From Brevibacterium sp. 239c (GTDB taxonomy: Bacteria > Actinomycetota > Actinomycetes > Actinomycetales > Brevibacteriaceae): a stretch of 64,000 bases of DNA. The stretch is from assembly GCF_900169365.1 (NCBI RefSeq), contig NZ_FXZH01000009.1, positions 1 to 64,000 of the forward strand, written 5' to 3'. Both the position numbers and the translations under genes were made by a program. The notes below the pieces were generated by a model. The model made no database searches. It saw only the letters and a program-made list of their open reading frames with translations, and was not told the origin of the DNA. How positions within the stretch are numbered: the stretch's first letter is position 1; every line of letters begins with the position of its first letter. Of the stretch, positions 50,068-59,869 are shown piece by piece.

Positions 50068-51123
50068 TCAGTGCTGGTGTCGGCCCCGCTGCATGGCGTC
50101 CTGAACCTCACCGACAAGTTCTTCCAAGACGTCTTCGAGGAAGAGCAGACCCAGCACGTTGCCCTCTTCCGAGACGACCCTGGCCACGTGGATGCCGACC
50201 TTCTGCATCTGGGACAGTGCCTCTTCGACCTCATCACTGGCGGTCACAGTGAACAGAGGACGGAATCGCTTCGCCGGAACGGGCGCACCGTATTCGAGCG
50301 TGCTGTCGGCGTAGAGAACGTCCTTGATGTGGAGATAGTCCTGCGGGTAGCCGTCATCGTCGGTTACGAAGTACCTCGAGAACCCGGTTTTTCCAACCAG
50401 GGTGACGAGATCGTCGGGGGTCACACTCGAGACGATGGTGATCAGTTCGGACATGGGCACCATGATGTCGGCGGCTGTTTTGTCACTGAATTCCAGCGCA
50501 CCCTTGAGCAACCCGGTGTCGTCGGTGAGCAGGCCTTCGCGCTTGGACTCAGCGACGATCGATTCAACCTGCTCGATCGTGAACGCTTCATTGACCTCGT
50601 CGCGAGCCTCGATTTTGAACAGATGCAGGATCGAGTTGGCCAGACCGTTCAGCGGTTTGATGACGAAGCCGAAGACTCGGGACAGGAAGACGAGCGGAGG
50701 TGCCAGCAGCATCACTGCCCGCGCCGAGCCCGCCAGCGCCATGTTCTTCGGCACCATCTCACCGATCACCACGTGCAGGTAGGTGACGACACCGAGAGAC
50801 AGGATGAAGGAGATCGTCGAAGACAGTCCTGCCGGAATCCCCAGTCCCTCCAGCGGGCCGGACAGGAGGTGGTGAATGGCCGGCTCCGCAACATTGCCCA
50901 ACAGCAGAGAGCAGACGGTGATTCCCAGCTGACAGATCGCGAGCATCACCGAAACATGCTCCATCGCGTACAGAGCGGTCTTCGCTGCCGCCGACCCCCC
51001 CTGTGCTCGGGGCTCGAGCTGCGATCGTTTGGCCGCGACCACGGCGAATTCGGCGGCCACGAAGAAGGCATTGCCCAGAAGCAGCACGAGGAGCCAGATG
51101 AGGCCCAACCAGTCGGTGCTCAT
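50068..51123 (-). CDS. CNNM/CBS-domain transporter-like protein (short)
   Basis: A 351-residue HlyC/CorC-family protein. The N-terminal DUF21/CNNM domain has four hydrophobic segments including NAFFVAAEFAVV and GEMVPKNMALA. A CBS pair follows (about 210-335) with ADIMVPMSELITIVS and GLLFLEDVLEELVGEVQD. It ends soon after and lacks the CorC_HlyC domain of its neighbour. CNNM proteins move or regulate Mg2+. Its ATG shares one base with the upstream stop (TGATG), so the two are translated together and may form a heterodimer. Confidence 0.9.
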   Translation of the reverse strand: MSTDWLGLIWLLVLLLGNAFFVAAEFAVVAAKRSQLEPRAQGGSAAAKTALYAMEHVSVMLAICQLGITVCSLLLGNVAEPAIHHLLSGPLEGLGIPAGLSSTISFILSLGVVTYLHVVIGEMVPKNMALAGSARAVMLLAPPLVFLSRVFGFVIKPLNGLANSILHLFKIEARDEVNEAFTIEQVESIVAESKREGLLTDDTGLLKGALEFSDKTAADIMVPMSELITIVSSVTPDDLVTLVGKTGFSRYFVTDDDGYPQDYLHIKDVLYADSTLEYGAPVPAKRFRPLFTVTASDEVEEALSQMQKVGIHVARVVSEEGNVLGLLFLEDVLEELVGEVQDAMQRGRHQH

Positions 51124-52451
51124 CAGAACTCACCACCCTGTTCATAGCCGACCGCGTCGGTTGCACGAAGGAGTATGCGCAGCCTTTCGATGCGTCGACC
51201 GTGCATCCGTTCGACTCGGATCAGTGCGTCCTCAGTGCGGATCTGGTCGCCGGGCTCCGGGATCCGGCCCAGCTCTTTGAGGACGAATCCAGCCAGAGTC
51301 TCATAGTCGGAATCTTCAGGTATGTCGAGACCGATCGTCAATGAGACTTCGTCGGGGCGAAGCTGTCCCGGAACGATCCAGGTGCCATCACGGGCGGGCC
51401 GTGCCGCCACACGCATCCGGTCATGTTCGTCGGCGACTTCACCGACGAGTTCTTCCACGACGTCTTCGAGGGTCACGACACCGGCGGTGCCTCCGAACTC
51501 ATCGACGACGACTGCCATCTGCAGGCCCTTGGCTCGAAGTTCCATAAGAAGCGGATCGAGCAGAAGGGTTTCGGGAATCTCGGTCACCTCGGTCATCAGT
51601 CCCCCAGCGTATGCATCGTCGCGGTTCGCCAGCGGAACAGCAAAGGCCTGCTTGACGTGAACGACGCCGAGGATATGGTCCTTGTCTTCTCCGGCGACCG
51701 GGAAACGGGAGAACCCTGTCTCTCGGGCCTGTTCGATGATCGCTCGCGCGGTCGTGTCCTTGACCACCGATGACATACGTGTGCGCGGAGTCATCACGTC
51801 CTCTGCGGTTCGCTCGGAGAAGCTCAGCGTCCGCTGGAGAAGGTCAGCCGTCTGCTCATCGAGCACTCCCTCTTCAGCGGAGTGACGCACCAAAGAGGTG
51901 AGCTCTTCGGGCGAGCGGCCAACAGAGCCCTCCTCCTGAGGCTCGATGCCGAAAGTCAGCAGGATCTTGTTGGCGGTGCCGTTGAGCACGCTGATCACAG
52001 GCTTGAAGACAAGGGAGAAGACATACTGCACCGGCGCGGCGATACGACCGGTGGCCAGGGGAACTGCAATCGCCAGATTCTTCGGCACCAGCTCACCGAA
52101 GATCATCGACAGGATCGTGGACAGAATGAGTGCGATCGTCAGCGCGATCGGAGCAGCGAGCCCTGGACTGGCACCCATCGCTTCGAACACCGGTGCCAAA
52201 AGCCTGCCCAAGGACGGCTCCATCAGGTAACCGGTCAGAAGAGTCGTGATTGTGATGCCCACCTGTGCCGCAGACAGCTGCGTGGACAGGTGGGTCATCG
52301 ATCGGCGGAGGATCTTGGCTCCGACCACGCCGTCCTCCACCGCTTTATCTGCAGTGTGGCGGTCCAGCGTGAGAAGTGAGAACTCGGCAGCGACGAAGAC
52401 GCCGGTGCCGCCGATCAGGAAGAGTGCTAACGCAAGGTACAGCCATTCCAT
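51123..52451 (-). CDS. CNNM/CBS/CorC-domain transporter-like protein (long)
   Basis: A 442-residue HlyC/CorC-family protein with the full layout: four hydrophobic segments (FVAAEFSLLTLDRH, GELVPKNLAIA), a CBS pair (about 205-335, AEDVMTPRTRMSSVV, VVTLEDVVEELVGEVADEHD) and a C-terminal CorC_HlyC domain. Probably a divalent-cation transporter or regulator. It is upstream of and coupled to the shorter paralogue. The ribosome site before the ATG is weak. Confidence 0.9.
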   Translation of the reverse strand: MEWLYLALALFLIGGTGVFVAAEFSLLTLDRHTADKAVEDGVVGAKILRRSMTHLSTQLSAAQVGITITTLLTGYLMEPSLGRLLAPVFEAMGASPGLAAPIALTIALILSTILSMIFGELVPKNLAIAVPLATGRIAAPVQYVFSLVFKPVISVLNGTANKILLTFGIEPQEEGSVGRSPEELTSLVRHSAEEGVLDEQTADLLQRTLSFSERTAEDVMTPRTRMSSVVKDTTARAIIEQARETGFSRFPVAGEDKDHILGVVHVKQAFAVPLANRDDAYAGGLMTEVTEIPETLLLDPLLMELRAKGLQMAVVVDEFGGTAGVVTLEDVVEELVGEVADEHDRMRVAARPARDGTWIVPGQLRPDEVSLTIGLDIPEDSDYETLAGFVLKELGRIPEPGDQIRTEDALIRVERMHGRRIERLRILLRATDAVGYEQGGEF

Positions 52452-52537
52452 CAGTGACGATCCCTGCCGTTCGCGGTCAGGAGATCACGTTGAGTGATGT
52501 GATCGAACCTCAGGGGGTGAGGGTCGTCGTCTGGGGC

Positions 52538-52554
52538 GCCGGCTTCCCGCCGGC
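52538..52554. repeat. GC-rich hairpin between guaB1 and CNNM genes
   Basis: GCCGGC at 52538-52543 and 52549-52554 with a five-base spacer, in the 131-base gap. It could terminate guaB1 transcription, but there is no T-run. Confidence 0.35.
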
Positions 52555-52582
52555 CGGGACTGTCACTGTGCATGGTGAGAGC

Positions 52583-54040
52583 TTACCAACTCCGGGACAA
52601 CGGTCGGCCTTCGTCATAACCGGCCGCGCTCTGCACTCCGACCGTGGCAAGATCCGCGAATTCCTCTAGACTCCGGGCTCCCGCATAGGTGAAGGAGCTG
52701 CGCACACCCGAAGTGATGCCATCGAGCAGGTCCTCGACTCCAGGAGATTCTGGGTCAATGTACATAGTCGACGACGAGATGCCCTCTTCGAACAGTCCTT
52801 TGCGTGCACGCAAGAATGCGGATTCAGTCCGAGTCCTGTTCGCCACGGCCCGTGCAGATGCCATGCCGAAGCTCTCCTTGTATTTGCGGCCCTCACCGTC
52901 GATCAGAAGGTCACCCGGGGATTCATGGGTGCCGGCGAACCAGGACCCAACCATGACCTGCGATGCACCAGCAGCGAGAGCCAGCGCCACATCGCGGGGA
53001 TAACGCACTCCCCCGTCCGCCCATACGTGAGCACCCAGTTCCCTGGCAGCCTCGGCGCATTCGCGAACAGCCGAGAACTGCGGACGGCCGACTGCCGTCA
53101 TCATGCGCGTGGTGCACATGGCACCGGGTCCGACACCGACCTTGATGATCTGGGCACCGGCCGACACGAGATCGCGAACACCGTCAGCGGTGACGACATT
53201 GCCGGCGACGATGGGCACTCCGAGATCCGCGGCCGCGATCGAGGCCAGGGTATCGAGCATCTTCACCTGATGGCCGTGTGCTGTGTCGACGACCAGCACG
53301 TCGGCTCCGGCTGCGACCAGAGCGGAGGCCCGCTCGACGGCGTTGCCGTTGACTCCGACAGCCACCGCGATCTTCAGCGAGTCCTGACTATCGAGGTTAG
53401 GGGCGTAGATCGACGAGCGCAGCAAAGACTTGGGTGTCAGGGATCCCAGCACCCTGTCGCTGTCATCGACGACAGCGGCGAATGGGGTGCGGGCCTCGTT
53501 CATGGACTCGAACAAGGACTCCAGCTGCGCGCCGTCCGACCAGTCGACATCCGAGGCTCTAATGATGTGCGGAGAGGGTTCCAACAGTGCAGACACCGCG
53601 GTGAACCGGTCGACGTCCTTGAGGCTCGACGAGTCGATCACTCCTTCGAGCTTCCCGTCATCGTCGACGACCACTCCGAAGCCGTGGGCACGTTTGGCCA
53701 ATACGTGCAGTGCATTGAGCACCGTGTCCTCCGGAGAGAACCGCAGTGCAGAGTCGAAGACACGGTCGCGACTCTTCACCCACGCGATCGTGTCCTGGGC
53801 CGCGGACAGGGGGATGTCCTGCGGCAGAACCGCGAGACCACCTCGGCGTGCCATGGTCTCAGCCATTCGGCGGCCGGATACGGCAGTCATATTCGCGGCC
53901 ACGATCGGGGTCGTGGAGCCCGTGGGATCGGTCGTCGACAGGTCGACATCGAACCGAGAAGTCAACGAGGACGAATTGGGAACCAGGAAGACATCTGAGT
54001 AGGTCAGATCATTATTCGGGTCATTTGAGATGAAACGCAT
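52583..54040 (-). CDS. guaB1: GMP reductase-type IMPDH homologue GuaB1
   Basis: A 485-residue IMPDH/GMPR-family enzyme. A (beta/alpha)8 barrel is interrupted by a CBS pair (about residues 92-205). The catalytic Cys309 lies in [15 protein letters not shown] and the cofactor loop region [11 protein letters not shown] is present. Mycobacterial GuaB1, which has this form, was shown to be a GMP reductase with CBS control rather than an IMP dehydrogenase. It would return GMP to IMP in purine salvage. It is divergent from kgd across about 100 bases. Confidence 0.9.
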   Translation of the reverse strand: MRFISNDPNNDLTYSDVFLVPNSSSLTSRFDVDLSTTDPTGSTTPIVAANMTAVSGRRMAETMARRGGLAVLPQDIPLSAAQDTIAWVKSRDRVFDSALRFSPEDTVLNALHVLAKRAHGFGVVVDDDGKLEGVIDSSSLKDVDRFTAVSALLEPSPHIIRASDVDWSDGAQLESLFESMNEARTPFAAVVDDSDRVLGSLTPKSLLRSSIYAPNLDSQDSLKIAVAVGVNGNAVERASALVAAGADVLVVDTAHGHQVKMLDTLASIAAADLGVPIVAGNVVTADGVRDLVSAGAQIIKVGVGPGAMCTTRMMTAVGRPQFSAVRECAEAARELGAHVWADGGVRYPRDVALALAAGASQVMVGSWFAGTHESPGDLLIDGEGRKYKESFGMASARAVANRTRTESAFLRARKGLFEEGISSSTMYIDPESPGVEDLLDGITSGVRSSFTYAGARSLEEFADLATVGVQSAAGYDEGRPLSRSW

Positions 54041-54141
54041 AACACTATTGTCCCCTATGCGGACATACGCGGGTACATCGCGTTAGGCTGGTCATGTCGT
54101 TAAGCAGCAATTCTTGAATCAGGAAGTAGGCGATCAACGCC

Positions 54142-57100
54142 GTGTCCGTCAATACTCCGAACCGCACCGTCGACGACTTCGGGTCGAATGAGTGGTTGGT
54201 CGAGGAATTGTATGAACAGTACAAGTCCGATAAGAACTCGGTCGACCAGTCATGGTGGCCGTTCTTCGACAAGTACGAAAAGAACGGGAATGGGGTAGCA
54301 GCGAAAACTGCAGACGCCAAACCCACCGCGCAGACCGGCACCAAGCCGGCCGCGAAGTCCAATGCGAAACCAGCAGCCAAAGCGCCGACTAAGTCCGCCG
54401 ACAAGTCCGCCAAGGATGCCTCGAGTGCAGACTCTGTCGCGGATGACAGTCCCCGCGGAATCTCCCCATCGTCGGCTCAGTCCGAGACGCTGAAGGCCGA
54501 GACCAAGTCTGTGCCCACAGTCGCCGTAAAGGACACCGAGCCGAAACCGGCTCCCGAGGAGACCGTGACTCCATTGCGCGGTCCCGCGAAGCTGATCGCC
54601 AAGAACATGGATGATTCGATCGAGGTTCCCACGGCCACGTCCGTCCGGGCGCTGCCTGCCAAGGCCCTCATCGACAATCGCATCGTCATCAACTCCCACC
54701 TCAAGCGGACCCGCGGTGGCAAGGTCTCCTTCACCCACCTCATCGGCTTCGCTGTCATCCGGGCTCTGCAGAACTTCCCCTCGCAGAACGTTTCCTATGA
54801 TGTCCGCGACGGCAAGCCGGTCATGGTCTCCCCCGCTCACATCAACTTCGGTCTCGCAATCGATGTGCCGAAGAAGGACGGTTCGCGCACGCTTCTGGTG
54901 CCGAACGTGAAGAAGGCTGAGACCCTGACCTTCCGCCAATTCGTCGATGCCTACGACGGTCTCGTCGACAAGGCTCGGCAGGGAAAGCTCACGGCCGATG
55001 ATTTCGCGGGCACATCGGTCTCGCTGACTAACCCCGGCGGAATCGGAACCGTGCACTCAGTGCCGCGTCTGACCAAGGGCCAGGGCTGCATCATCGGTGT
55101 CGGTGCTCTCGACTACCCGGCAGAGTTCCAGGGCGCCAGCCAGCACACGATCAACAAGCTGGCCGTGTCCAAAGTCCTGACGCTGACCTCCACCTACGAT
55201 CACCGCGTGATCCAGGGTGCCGGATCGGGCGAGTTCCTCAAGCTCGTCCACAGCTACCTCCTCGGCGAGGACGGCTTCTACGACGACGTCTTCGAGTCAC
55301 TGCGTCTGCCCTACGAGCCTGTGCGCTGGGTGCCTGATGTCTCTGCTGAAGACCAGGACGATGTCAACAAGACCGCTCGCGTCATCGAGCTCATCGACGC
55401 CTACCGCACCCGCGGGCACCTCATGGCGAACATCGATCCGCTCGTCTACCGTCAGCGTTCCCACCCGGACCTCGACATCAACCAGCACGGCCTAACCTTG
55501 TGGGATCTCGAACGCGAGTTCCCCACGGGTGGCTTCGGTGCCAAGCCGATGATGCCCTTCCGCAACATCCTCGGACTCCTGCGCGAGAGCTACTGCCGCA
55601 CCATCGGCTTTGAGTACATGCACATCGCCGATCCGCTGCAGCGTCGTTGGTTCCAGGCAAAGATTGAGGTTCCGCATCAGGAGCTGACACGCTCGGAGCA
55701 GGGACACATCCTCGGCCGCCTCAACGCAGCCGAAGCTTTCGAAACCTTCCTACAGACGAAGTACATCGGGCAGAAGCGCTTCAGCCTCGAAGGCGGCGAA
55801 TCAGCCATCGTCCTCCTCGACGAGGTCCTCAACCAGTCGGCGGACACCGGCATGGAACAGGTCGCCATCGGCATGGCCCACCGTGGACGTCTCAACGTGC
55901 TCACCAACATCGCAGGCAAGTCCTATGCGCAGATGTTCCGTGAGTTCGACGGAACGATGTCTCCGGACAGCGTGCAGGGATCCGGCGATGTCAAGTACCA
56001 CTTGGGCACCGAGGGTTCCTTCACCTCGCCAGCGGGCAACTCCACCGATGTCTACGTCGCGGCCAATCCCAGCCACCTCGAGACCGTGGACCCGGTTCTC
56101 GAGGGCATCGTGCGCGCCAAGCAGGACTTCATCGACCAGGGAGAAGCCGGATTCACCGTGCTTCCCGTCCTCGTCCATGGCGACGCGGCATTCGCAGGTC
56201 AGGGTGTTGTCACTGAGACCCTCAACCTCTCGGAGCTGCGCGGCTACCGGACCGGTGGAACCATCCACATCATCATCAACAACCAGGTCGGCTTCACCAC
56301 GCCCCCGGCCTCGGCCCGCTCGTCCTACTACTGCACCGACGTCGCGAAGTCGATCAACGCACCGATCTTCCACGTCAACGGGGATGACCCCGAAGCTGTT
56401 GTGAGGGCCGCCCGTCTCGCGTTCGAATACCGTCAGGAATTCAACCGCGACGTCGTCATCGACCTCGTCTGCTACCGCCGTCGGGGACACAACGAGGGTG
56501 ACGATCCATCGATGACCCAGCCGCTGATGTATTCCCTCATCGAGAAGAAGGGTTCGGTGCGCAAGCTCTACACCGAATCGCTTGTCGGCAGGAAATGCAT
56601 CACCGCCGAAGAAGCCACCGAAGCCCTCAAGGACTACCAGTCGAAACTGGAATCGGCATTTGCCGAGACCAAGGAAGCCGAGTCCGGTTCCTACGACGGA
56701 GACGCCTTCAATGCTCCGCACGTGCCCAGCGACATCGAAGCATTCAACAATGCCGAGACGGCGATCAGCTCGGAGACTCTGCAACACATCGGCGAGACAT
56801 TCGCCGCTGTTCCAGAGAACTTCACCATCCACAAGAAACTGCGTGCCCTGCTCGAGAAGCGCAAGGAGATGTCGCTGTCCGGCGGCATCGACTGGGGCTT
56901 CGCCGAGCTGTTGGCCTTCGGCTCGCTGCTCATGGACGGAATTCCTGTTCGCCTCGCCGGCCAGGATTCACGTCGCGGCACCTTCGTGCAGCGCCATTCG
57001 GTGCTCATCGACGCCGTCAACGGCAATGAGTGGACTCCGCTGCAGAATCTCAGCGATGAACAGGCTCGATTCTGGGTCTATGACTCCCTGCTGAGCGAGT

Positions 57101-57909
57101 ACGCTGCGGTCGGCTTCGAATACGGATATTCGGTCGAACGCAAGGATGCCCTGGTCGCCTGGGAAGCCCAGTTCGGTGACTTCGCGCAGGGTGCTCAGTC
57201 CGTGATCGACGAGTTCATCTCGTCCTCGGAGCAGAAGTGGCAGCAGAACTCCGGCGTCGTCATGCTCCTGCCCCACGGATATGAGGGACAGGGACCTGAC
57301 CATTCCTCTGCTCGCATCGAGCGCTACCTACAGCTGTGTGCCGAATCGAACATGACCGTCGCATACCCGTCGAATGGTGCCTCGTACTTCCACCTCCTGC
57401 GCCGTCATGCGATGACGACGAACAAGCGTCCGCTCATCGTCTTCACTCCGAAGTCGATGCTGCGGCTCAAGGCCGCCGCGAACTCACCTGAGGACTTCAC
57501 TTCGGGAACGTTCGAACCCGTCATCGACGATTCCATCGTCGATCCCGCGCAGGTTGAGCGCGTCGTGATGGTCTCCGGAAAGCTCTACTGGGACCTGCTG
57601 GCACAGCGTGAGAAGCGCAATGACACGACGACGGCTTTGGTCCGCGTCGAACAGCTCTACCCGCTCGACGAGGATTCCATCGCGGCTCTGCTCGACCGGT
57701 ACCCTGCCGGCGCTCAGCTGGCTTGGGCCCAGGAAGAGCCGGAGAACCAGGGAGCTTGGCCGTTCATGGCGCTGAACATGCCTGAGCTCCTCGGCGATCG
57801 TGAGCTCACCGTGATCTCACGTCCTGCCTCCGCTGCGACTGCGACCGGACTCAAGCATGTCCACGAAGTCCAGCAGCAGGAACTCATCGACAGGATCTTC
57901 AGCCGGTGA
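54142..57909 (+). CDS. kgd: Multifunctional 2-oxoglutarate dehydrogenase/decarboxylase (Kgd/OdhA)
   Basis: A 1255-residue fusion typical of Actinobacteria. Residues 1-40 form the E1 N-terminal helix (GSNEWLVEELYEQY); 45-145 are an Ala/Lys-rich linker; about 148-385 are an E2 succinyltransferase catalytic domain without a lipoyl domain (DHRVIQGA near 353); the rest is the ThDP-binding E1 (GMAHRGRLNVL, HGDAAFAGQG, HSSARIERYLQL). It decarboxylates 2-oxoglutarate in the TCA cycle and works with DlaT and Lpd. The N-terminal part carries the site for OdhI/GarA control in relatives. GTG start. Confidence 0.96.
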   Translation: MSVNTPNRTVDDFGSNEWLVEELYEQYKSDKNSVDQSWWPFFDKYEKNGNGVAAKTADAKPTAQTGTKPAAKSNAKPAAKAPTKSADKSAKDASSADSVADDSPRGISPSSAQSETLKAETKSVPTVAVKDTEPKPAPEETVTPLRGPAKLIAKNMDDSIEVPTATSVRALPAKALIDNRIVINSHLKRTRGGKVSFTHLIGFAVIRALQNFPSQNVSYDVRDGKPVMVSPAHINFGLAIDVPKKDGSRTLLVPNVKKAETLTFRQFVDAYDGLVDKARQGKLTADDFAGTSVSLTNPGGIGTVHSVPRLTKGQGCIIGVGALDYPAEFQGASQHTINKLAVSKVLTLTSTYDHRVIQGAGSGEFLKLVHSYLLGEDGFYDDVFESLRLPYEPVRWVPDVSAEDQDDVNKTARVIELIDAYRTRGHLMANIDPLVYRQRSHPDLDINQHGLTLWDLEREFPTGGFGAKPMMPFRNILGLLRESYCRTIGFEYMHIADPLQRRWFQAKIEVPHQELTRSEQGHILGRLNAAEAFETFLQTKYIGQKRFSLEGGESAIVLLDEVLNQSADTGMEQVAIGMAHRGRLNVLTNIAGKSYAQMFREFDGTMSPDSVQGSGDVKYHLGTEGSFTSPAGNSTDVYVAANPSHLETVDPVLEGIVRAKQDFIDQGEAGFTVLPVLVHGDAAFAGQGVVTETLNLSELRGYRTGGTIHIIINNQVGFTTPPASARSSYYCTDVAKSINAPIFHVNGDDPEAVVRAARLAFEYRQEFNRDVVIDLVCYRRRGHNEGDDPSMTQPLMYSLIEKKGSVRKLYTESLVGRKCITAEEATEALKDYQSKLESAFAETKEAESGSYDGDAFNAPHVPSDIEAFNNAETAISSETLQHIGETFAAVPENFTIHKKLRALLEKRKEMSLSGGIDWGFAELLAFGSLLMDGIPVRLAGQDSRRGTFVQRHSVLIDAVNGNEWTPLQNLSDEQARFWVYDSLLSEYAAVGFEYGYSVERKDALVAWEAQFGDFAQGAQSVIDEFISSSEQKWQQNSGVVMLLPHGYEGQGPDHSSARIERYLQLCAESNMTVAYPSNGASYFHLLRRHAMTTNKRPLIVFTPKSMLRLKAAANSPEDFTSGTFEPVIDDSIVDPAQVERVVMVSGKLYWDLLAQREKRNDTTTALVRVEQLYPLDEDSIAALLDRYPAGAQLAWAQEEPENQGAWPFMALNMPELLGDRELTVISRPASAATATGLKHVHEVQQQELIDRIFSR

Positions 57910-58520
57910 GCTCAGTGACTCCAACGACCGTTGCTGTGATCGGTGGCCCTCTGGTCGCCGGTCACGGTGATGGTCGTGGCCTCGGTTGGGTCGGACGCGT
58001 CACGGCCAGGACCTTGCCGAGCCTGCCCGACCTCAGAGTCTTTCCCCTGGCCGTACCGCACGAAGACTCTGCGGATCTGCATGCCCGAACCATCTCCGAG
58101 GCGTCCCTGAGGTTCACCTCCGATGGGGACAACCGTTTGGTGCTGGCCCTGGGCTCCGGGGACCTCGATTCAGGTCGTTCCGTGGCTCGTGCTCGGCTCG
58201 ATGTGGCCAATGTGCTCGATGAGGCGCTGGCGAGGAAGGTCTCAACATTCGTCATCGGGCCTCCCCCGGAGTACAACTCCGACCGGAATCGTGCGATCGC
58301 TGAGCTCAATGCGAGCTTCTCAGACGTCGCAAAGCGCCGAGGAATCGCCTATGTCGATACGTTCACGCCTCTGCTGGGCCATCCCGTGTGGCAGCGTGAG
58401 ATCGCATCCTCACGAGACCATCTTCCAGCTCAGGAAGGCTACGGGCTGCTCGCTTGGTTGGTGCTGCATCGTGGCTGGTTCCCATGGCTCGGTGTCCAAG
58501 ATGCCATGGGCGATTCCTGA
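57906..58520 (+). CDS. SGNH-hydrolase-like protein with broken catalytic blocks
   Basis: A 204-residue protein resembling GDSL/SGNH esterases over its full length. Block I reads IGGPLVAGHGD, where active enzymes have GDSL, so the nucleophilic Ser is Pro. Block III reads LALGSGDLD, with Gly in place of the GxND Asn. The C-terminal DxxH is SRDHLPAQEGYGLLA, where Asp and His are adjacent. It is therefore probably not a normal esterase. GTG start overlaps the kgd stop (GTGA), suggesting coupling to 2-oxoglutarate metabolism. Assignment rests on the flanking GYGLLAWLVL and GLGWVGRVTART blocks. Confidence 0.75.
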   Translation: MSSVTPTTVAVIGGPLVAGHGDGRGLGWVGRVTARTLPSLPDLRVFPLAVPHEDSADLHARTISEASLRFTSDGDNRLVLALGSGDLDSGRSVARARLDVANVLDEALARKVSTFVIGPPPEYNSDRNRAIAELNASFSDVAKRRGIAYVDTFTPLLGHPVWQREIASSRDHLPAQEGYGLLAWLVLHRGWFPWLGVQDAMGDS

Positions 58521-58634
58521 CCTGGGCCCAAACAGTCGCAAACCGCAGGAGTCCGACCGGCTATGACCTGAGCGATACTTTGCCCAGACACACCAGTCAT
58601 GAAAGAATGAAGCATCTAGCGAAGGAGTGTGATT

Positions 58635-58709
58635 ATGAGTAAGCGCAGCCGTAAGCGTCACGATCGTCGCCGTAACAAGGCGAACCACGGAAAACGTCCA
58701 CTCAGCTGA
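58635..58709 (+). CDS. Ribosomal protein bL37
   Basis: A 24-residue very basic protein with the KANHGKRP core that marks the small actinobacterial 50S protein bL37 found in mycobacterial ribosome structures. AAGGAG lies seven bases before the ATG, and a strong hairpin terminator follows 20 bases after the stop. It is easily missed because of its size. Confidence 0.88.
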   Translation: MSKRSRKRHDRRRNKANHGKRPLS

Positions 58710-58729
58710 TTCCTTCGAATCAACCAGGA

Positions 58730-58779
58730 CATATGAAGAGGGCGGGGAGAATAGATATTTTCCCCGCCCTCTTCATATG
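58730..58779. terminator. Bidirectional terminator between bL37 and rsrA
   Basis: A perfect 19-bp inverted repeat, 58730-58748 against 58761-58779, with a 12-base loop. The arms are rich in G and C next to the loop, whose ends are A/T-rich. It serves convergent genes. Confidence 0.88.
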
Positions 58780-58793
58780 CCTGTTTCGTATCT

Positions 58794-59066
58794 CTACGCT
58801 CCGGTTCCGGGCCACACGGCCTGTTCGCTGGCGATACGCAGGCGGATCTTCTCGCGCAGCCCCATCGGTGCTTCTTCCCGACTGCAGGATCTGCGCACCA
58901 ATTCCTTGAGCAGCGCCTCGATCTCGTATTCGTCATGGCACGACGGACACTGTTCGAGGTGTACCGAGATCTCGCGGATCTCCGTCGTCGTCAGCTCTCC
59001 GTCAAGATAGTGGTAGATGCGCATCAGGGATTCCGCGCGCACATTCTCACAGCATTCATCGCTCAT
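58794..59066 (-). CDS. rsrA: Mycothiol-system anti-sigma factor RsrA/RshA
   Basis: A 90-residue zinc-associated anti-sigma factor. The HxxxCxxC motif is His36, Cys40 and Cys43 (HLEQCPSC), with further cysteines at 5, 6 and 61. Under disulfide stress these oxidise, zinc is lost and SigR is released. Its ATG overlaps the sigR stop (ATGA) and is preceded by a full AGGAGG site, fixing the stoichiometry of the pair. Confidence 0.94.
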   Translation of the reverse strand: MSDECCENVRAESLMRIYHYLDGELTTTEIREISVHLEQCPSCHDEYEIEALLKELVRRSCSREEAPMGLREKIRLRIASEQAVWPGTGA

Positions 59067-59719
59067 TTCGCACCTCCTGCAGGTGAGGAGAAGCCGCGAT
59101 CCGCAGCGTAGTCGGCAAGCATGTCACGCAGCTGACGGCGCCCCCGGTGCAAGCGCGACATCACGGTGCCGATGGGCGTATCCATGATCTCAGCGATCTC
59201 CTTGTACGGCAGACCTTCGACATCGGCATAGTAGACAACCATGCGGAAGTCCTCCGGAAGCTCCGACAGCGCGTCCTTGACGTCGGAGTCGGGAAGATGG
59301 TCGAGAGCTTCGAGTTCTGCGGAGCGACCACCGGAGGACGAATGACTCGCAGCCTGGGCGATCTGCCAGTCCTCGATGTCCTCGCTGCCGTGCTCCAGCG
59401 GCTGGCGCTGCTTCTTCCGGTAGTTGTTGATGAAGGTATTCGTCAGAATCCGGTACAGCCATGCCTTGAGGTTGGTTCCCGGCTTGTACTGATGGAACGC
59501 CGCATAAGCCTTCGCGTAGGCCTCTTGGACGAGGTCTTCGGCGTCGGCAGGATTTCGGGTCATTCGAAGTGCAGCTGCGTAGAGCTGATTGAGATACTCC
59601 AGAGCGTCACGCTCGAAACGGGCCGAACGCTCGGCCTTGGTTTCGGGGACATCTTTGACTGATTCGGTCATCGTAGTCAATGGTACGCCCGTTCTCTCGA
59701 GGACGGCAGTGGCGTTCAC
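59063..59719 (-). CDS. sigR: ECF sigma factor SigR/SigH (disulfide stress)
   Basis: A 218-residue ECF sigma factor with sigma2 ([43 protein letters not shown]) and sigma4 ([31 protein letters not shown]). It directs transcription of thioredoxin, mycothiol and proteostasis genes on thiol oxidation. GTG at 59719 was chosen since AAGGAG lies six bases upstream; the internal ATG at 59671 has no ribosome site. Streptomyces SigR also has a longer form. It is followed by rsrA and preceded by a likely self-controlled promoter. Confidence 0.95.
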   Translation of the reverse strand: MNATAVLERTGVPLTTMTESVKDVPETKAERSARFERDALEYLNQLYAAALRMTRNPADAEDLVQEAYAKAYAAFHQYKPGTNLKAWLYRILTNTFINNYRKKQRQPLEHGSEDIEDWQIAQAASHSSSGGRSAELEALDHLPDSDVKDALSELPEDFRMVVYYADVEGLPYKEIAEIMDTPIGTVMSRLHRGRRQLRDMLADYAADRGFSSPAGGAK

Positions 59720-59789
59720 AGACTTCTCCTTCTGCCTTTCGACTCTGCACCGGGAAGGATCTCCCTCACCGGCGCGTGTTCTCCTGTTC

Positions 59790-59816
59790 AACACCGGGCC
59801 GAGGCCCCACTATTCC
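59790..59816 (-). promoter_or_regulatory. Putative SigR-dependent promoter of sigR
   Basis: On the minus strand GGAAT (59816-59812) and GTT (59792-59790) are separated by 19 bases, close to the GGAAT-N18-GTT consensus of SigR/SigH. It lies about 70 bases before the sigR GTG. This would give positive autoregulation. A spacing one base above the norm lowers confidence. Confidence 0.6.
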
Positions 59817-59869
59817 CGCACAACCGTTATGCTTGCCAGTGAGATGCCCGACACGTAGGAAGGACCATA

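Noticed and set aside
50059..51147. 362-residue plus-strand frame opposite the short CNNM gene
   Set aside because: Shadow of a gene with clear CNNM and CBS motifs; His/Gln/Arg-rich composition is not protein-like.
52925..53998. 357-residue plus-strand frame opposite guaB1
   Set aside because: Antisense to an enzyme with catalytic Cys and CBS motifs; no ribosome site.
55801..56832. 343-residue minus-strand frame within kgd
   Set aside because: Antisense to the conserved E1 domain, with no family match.
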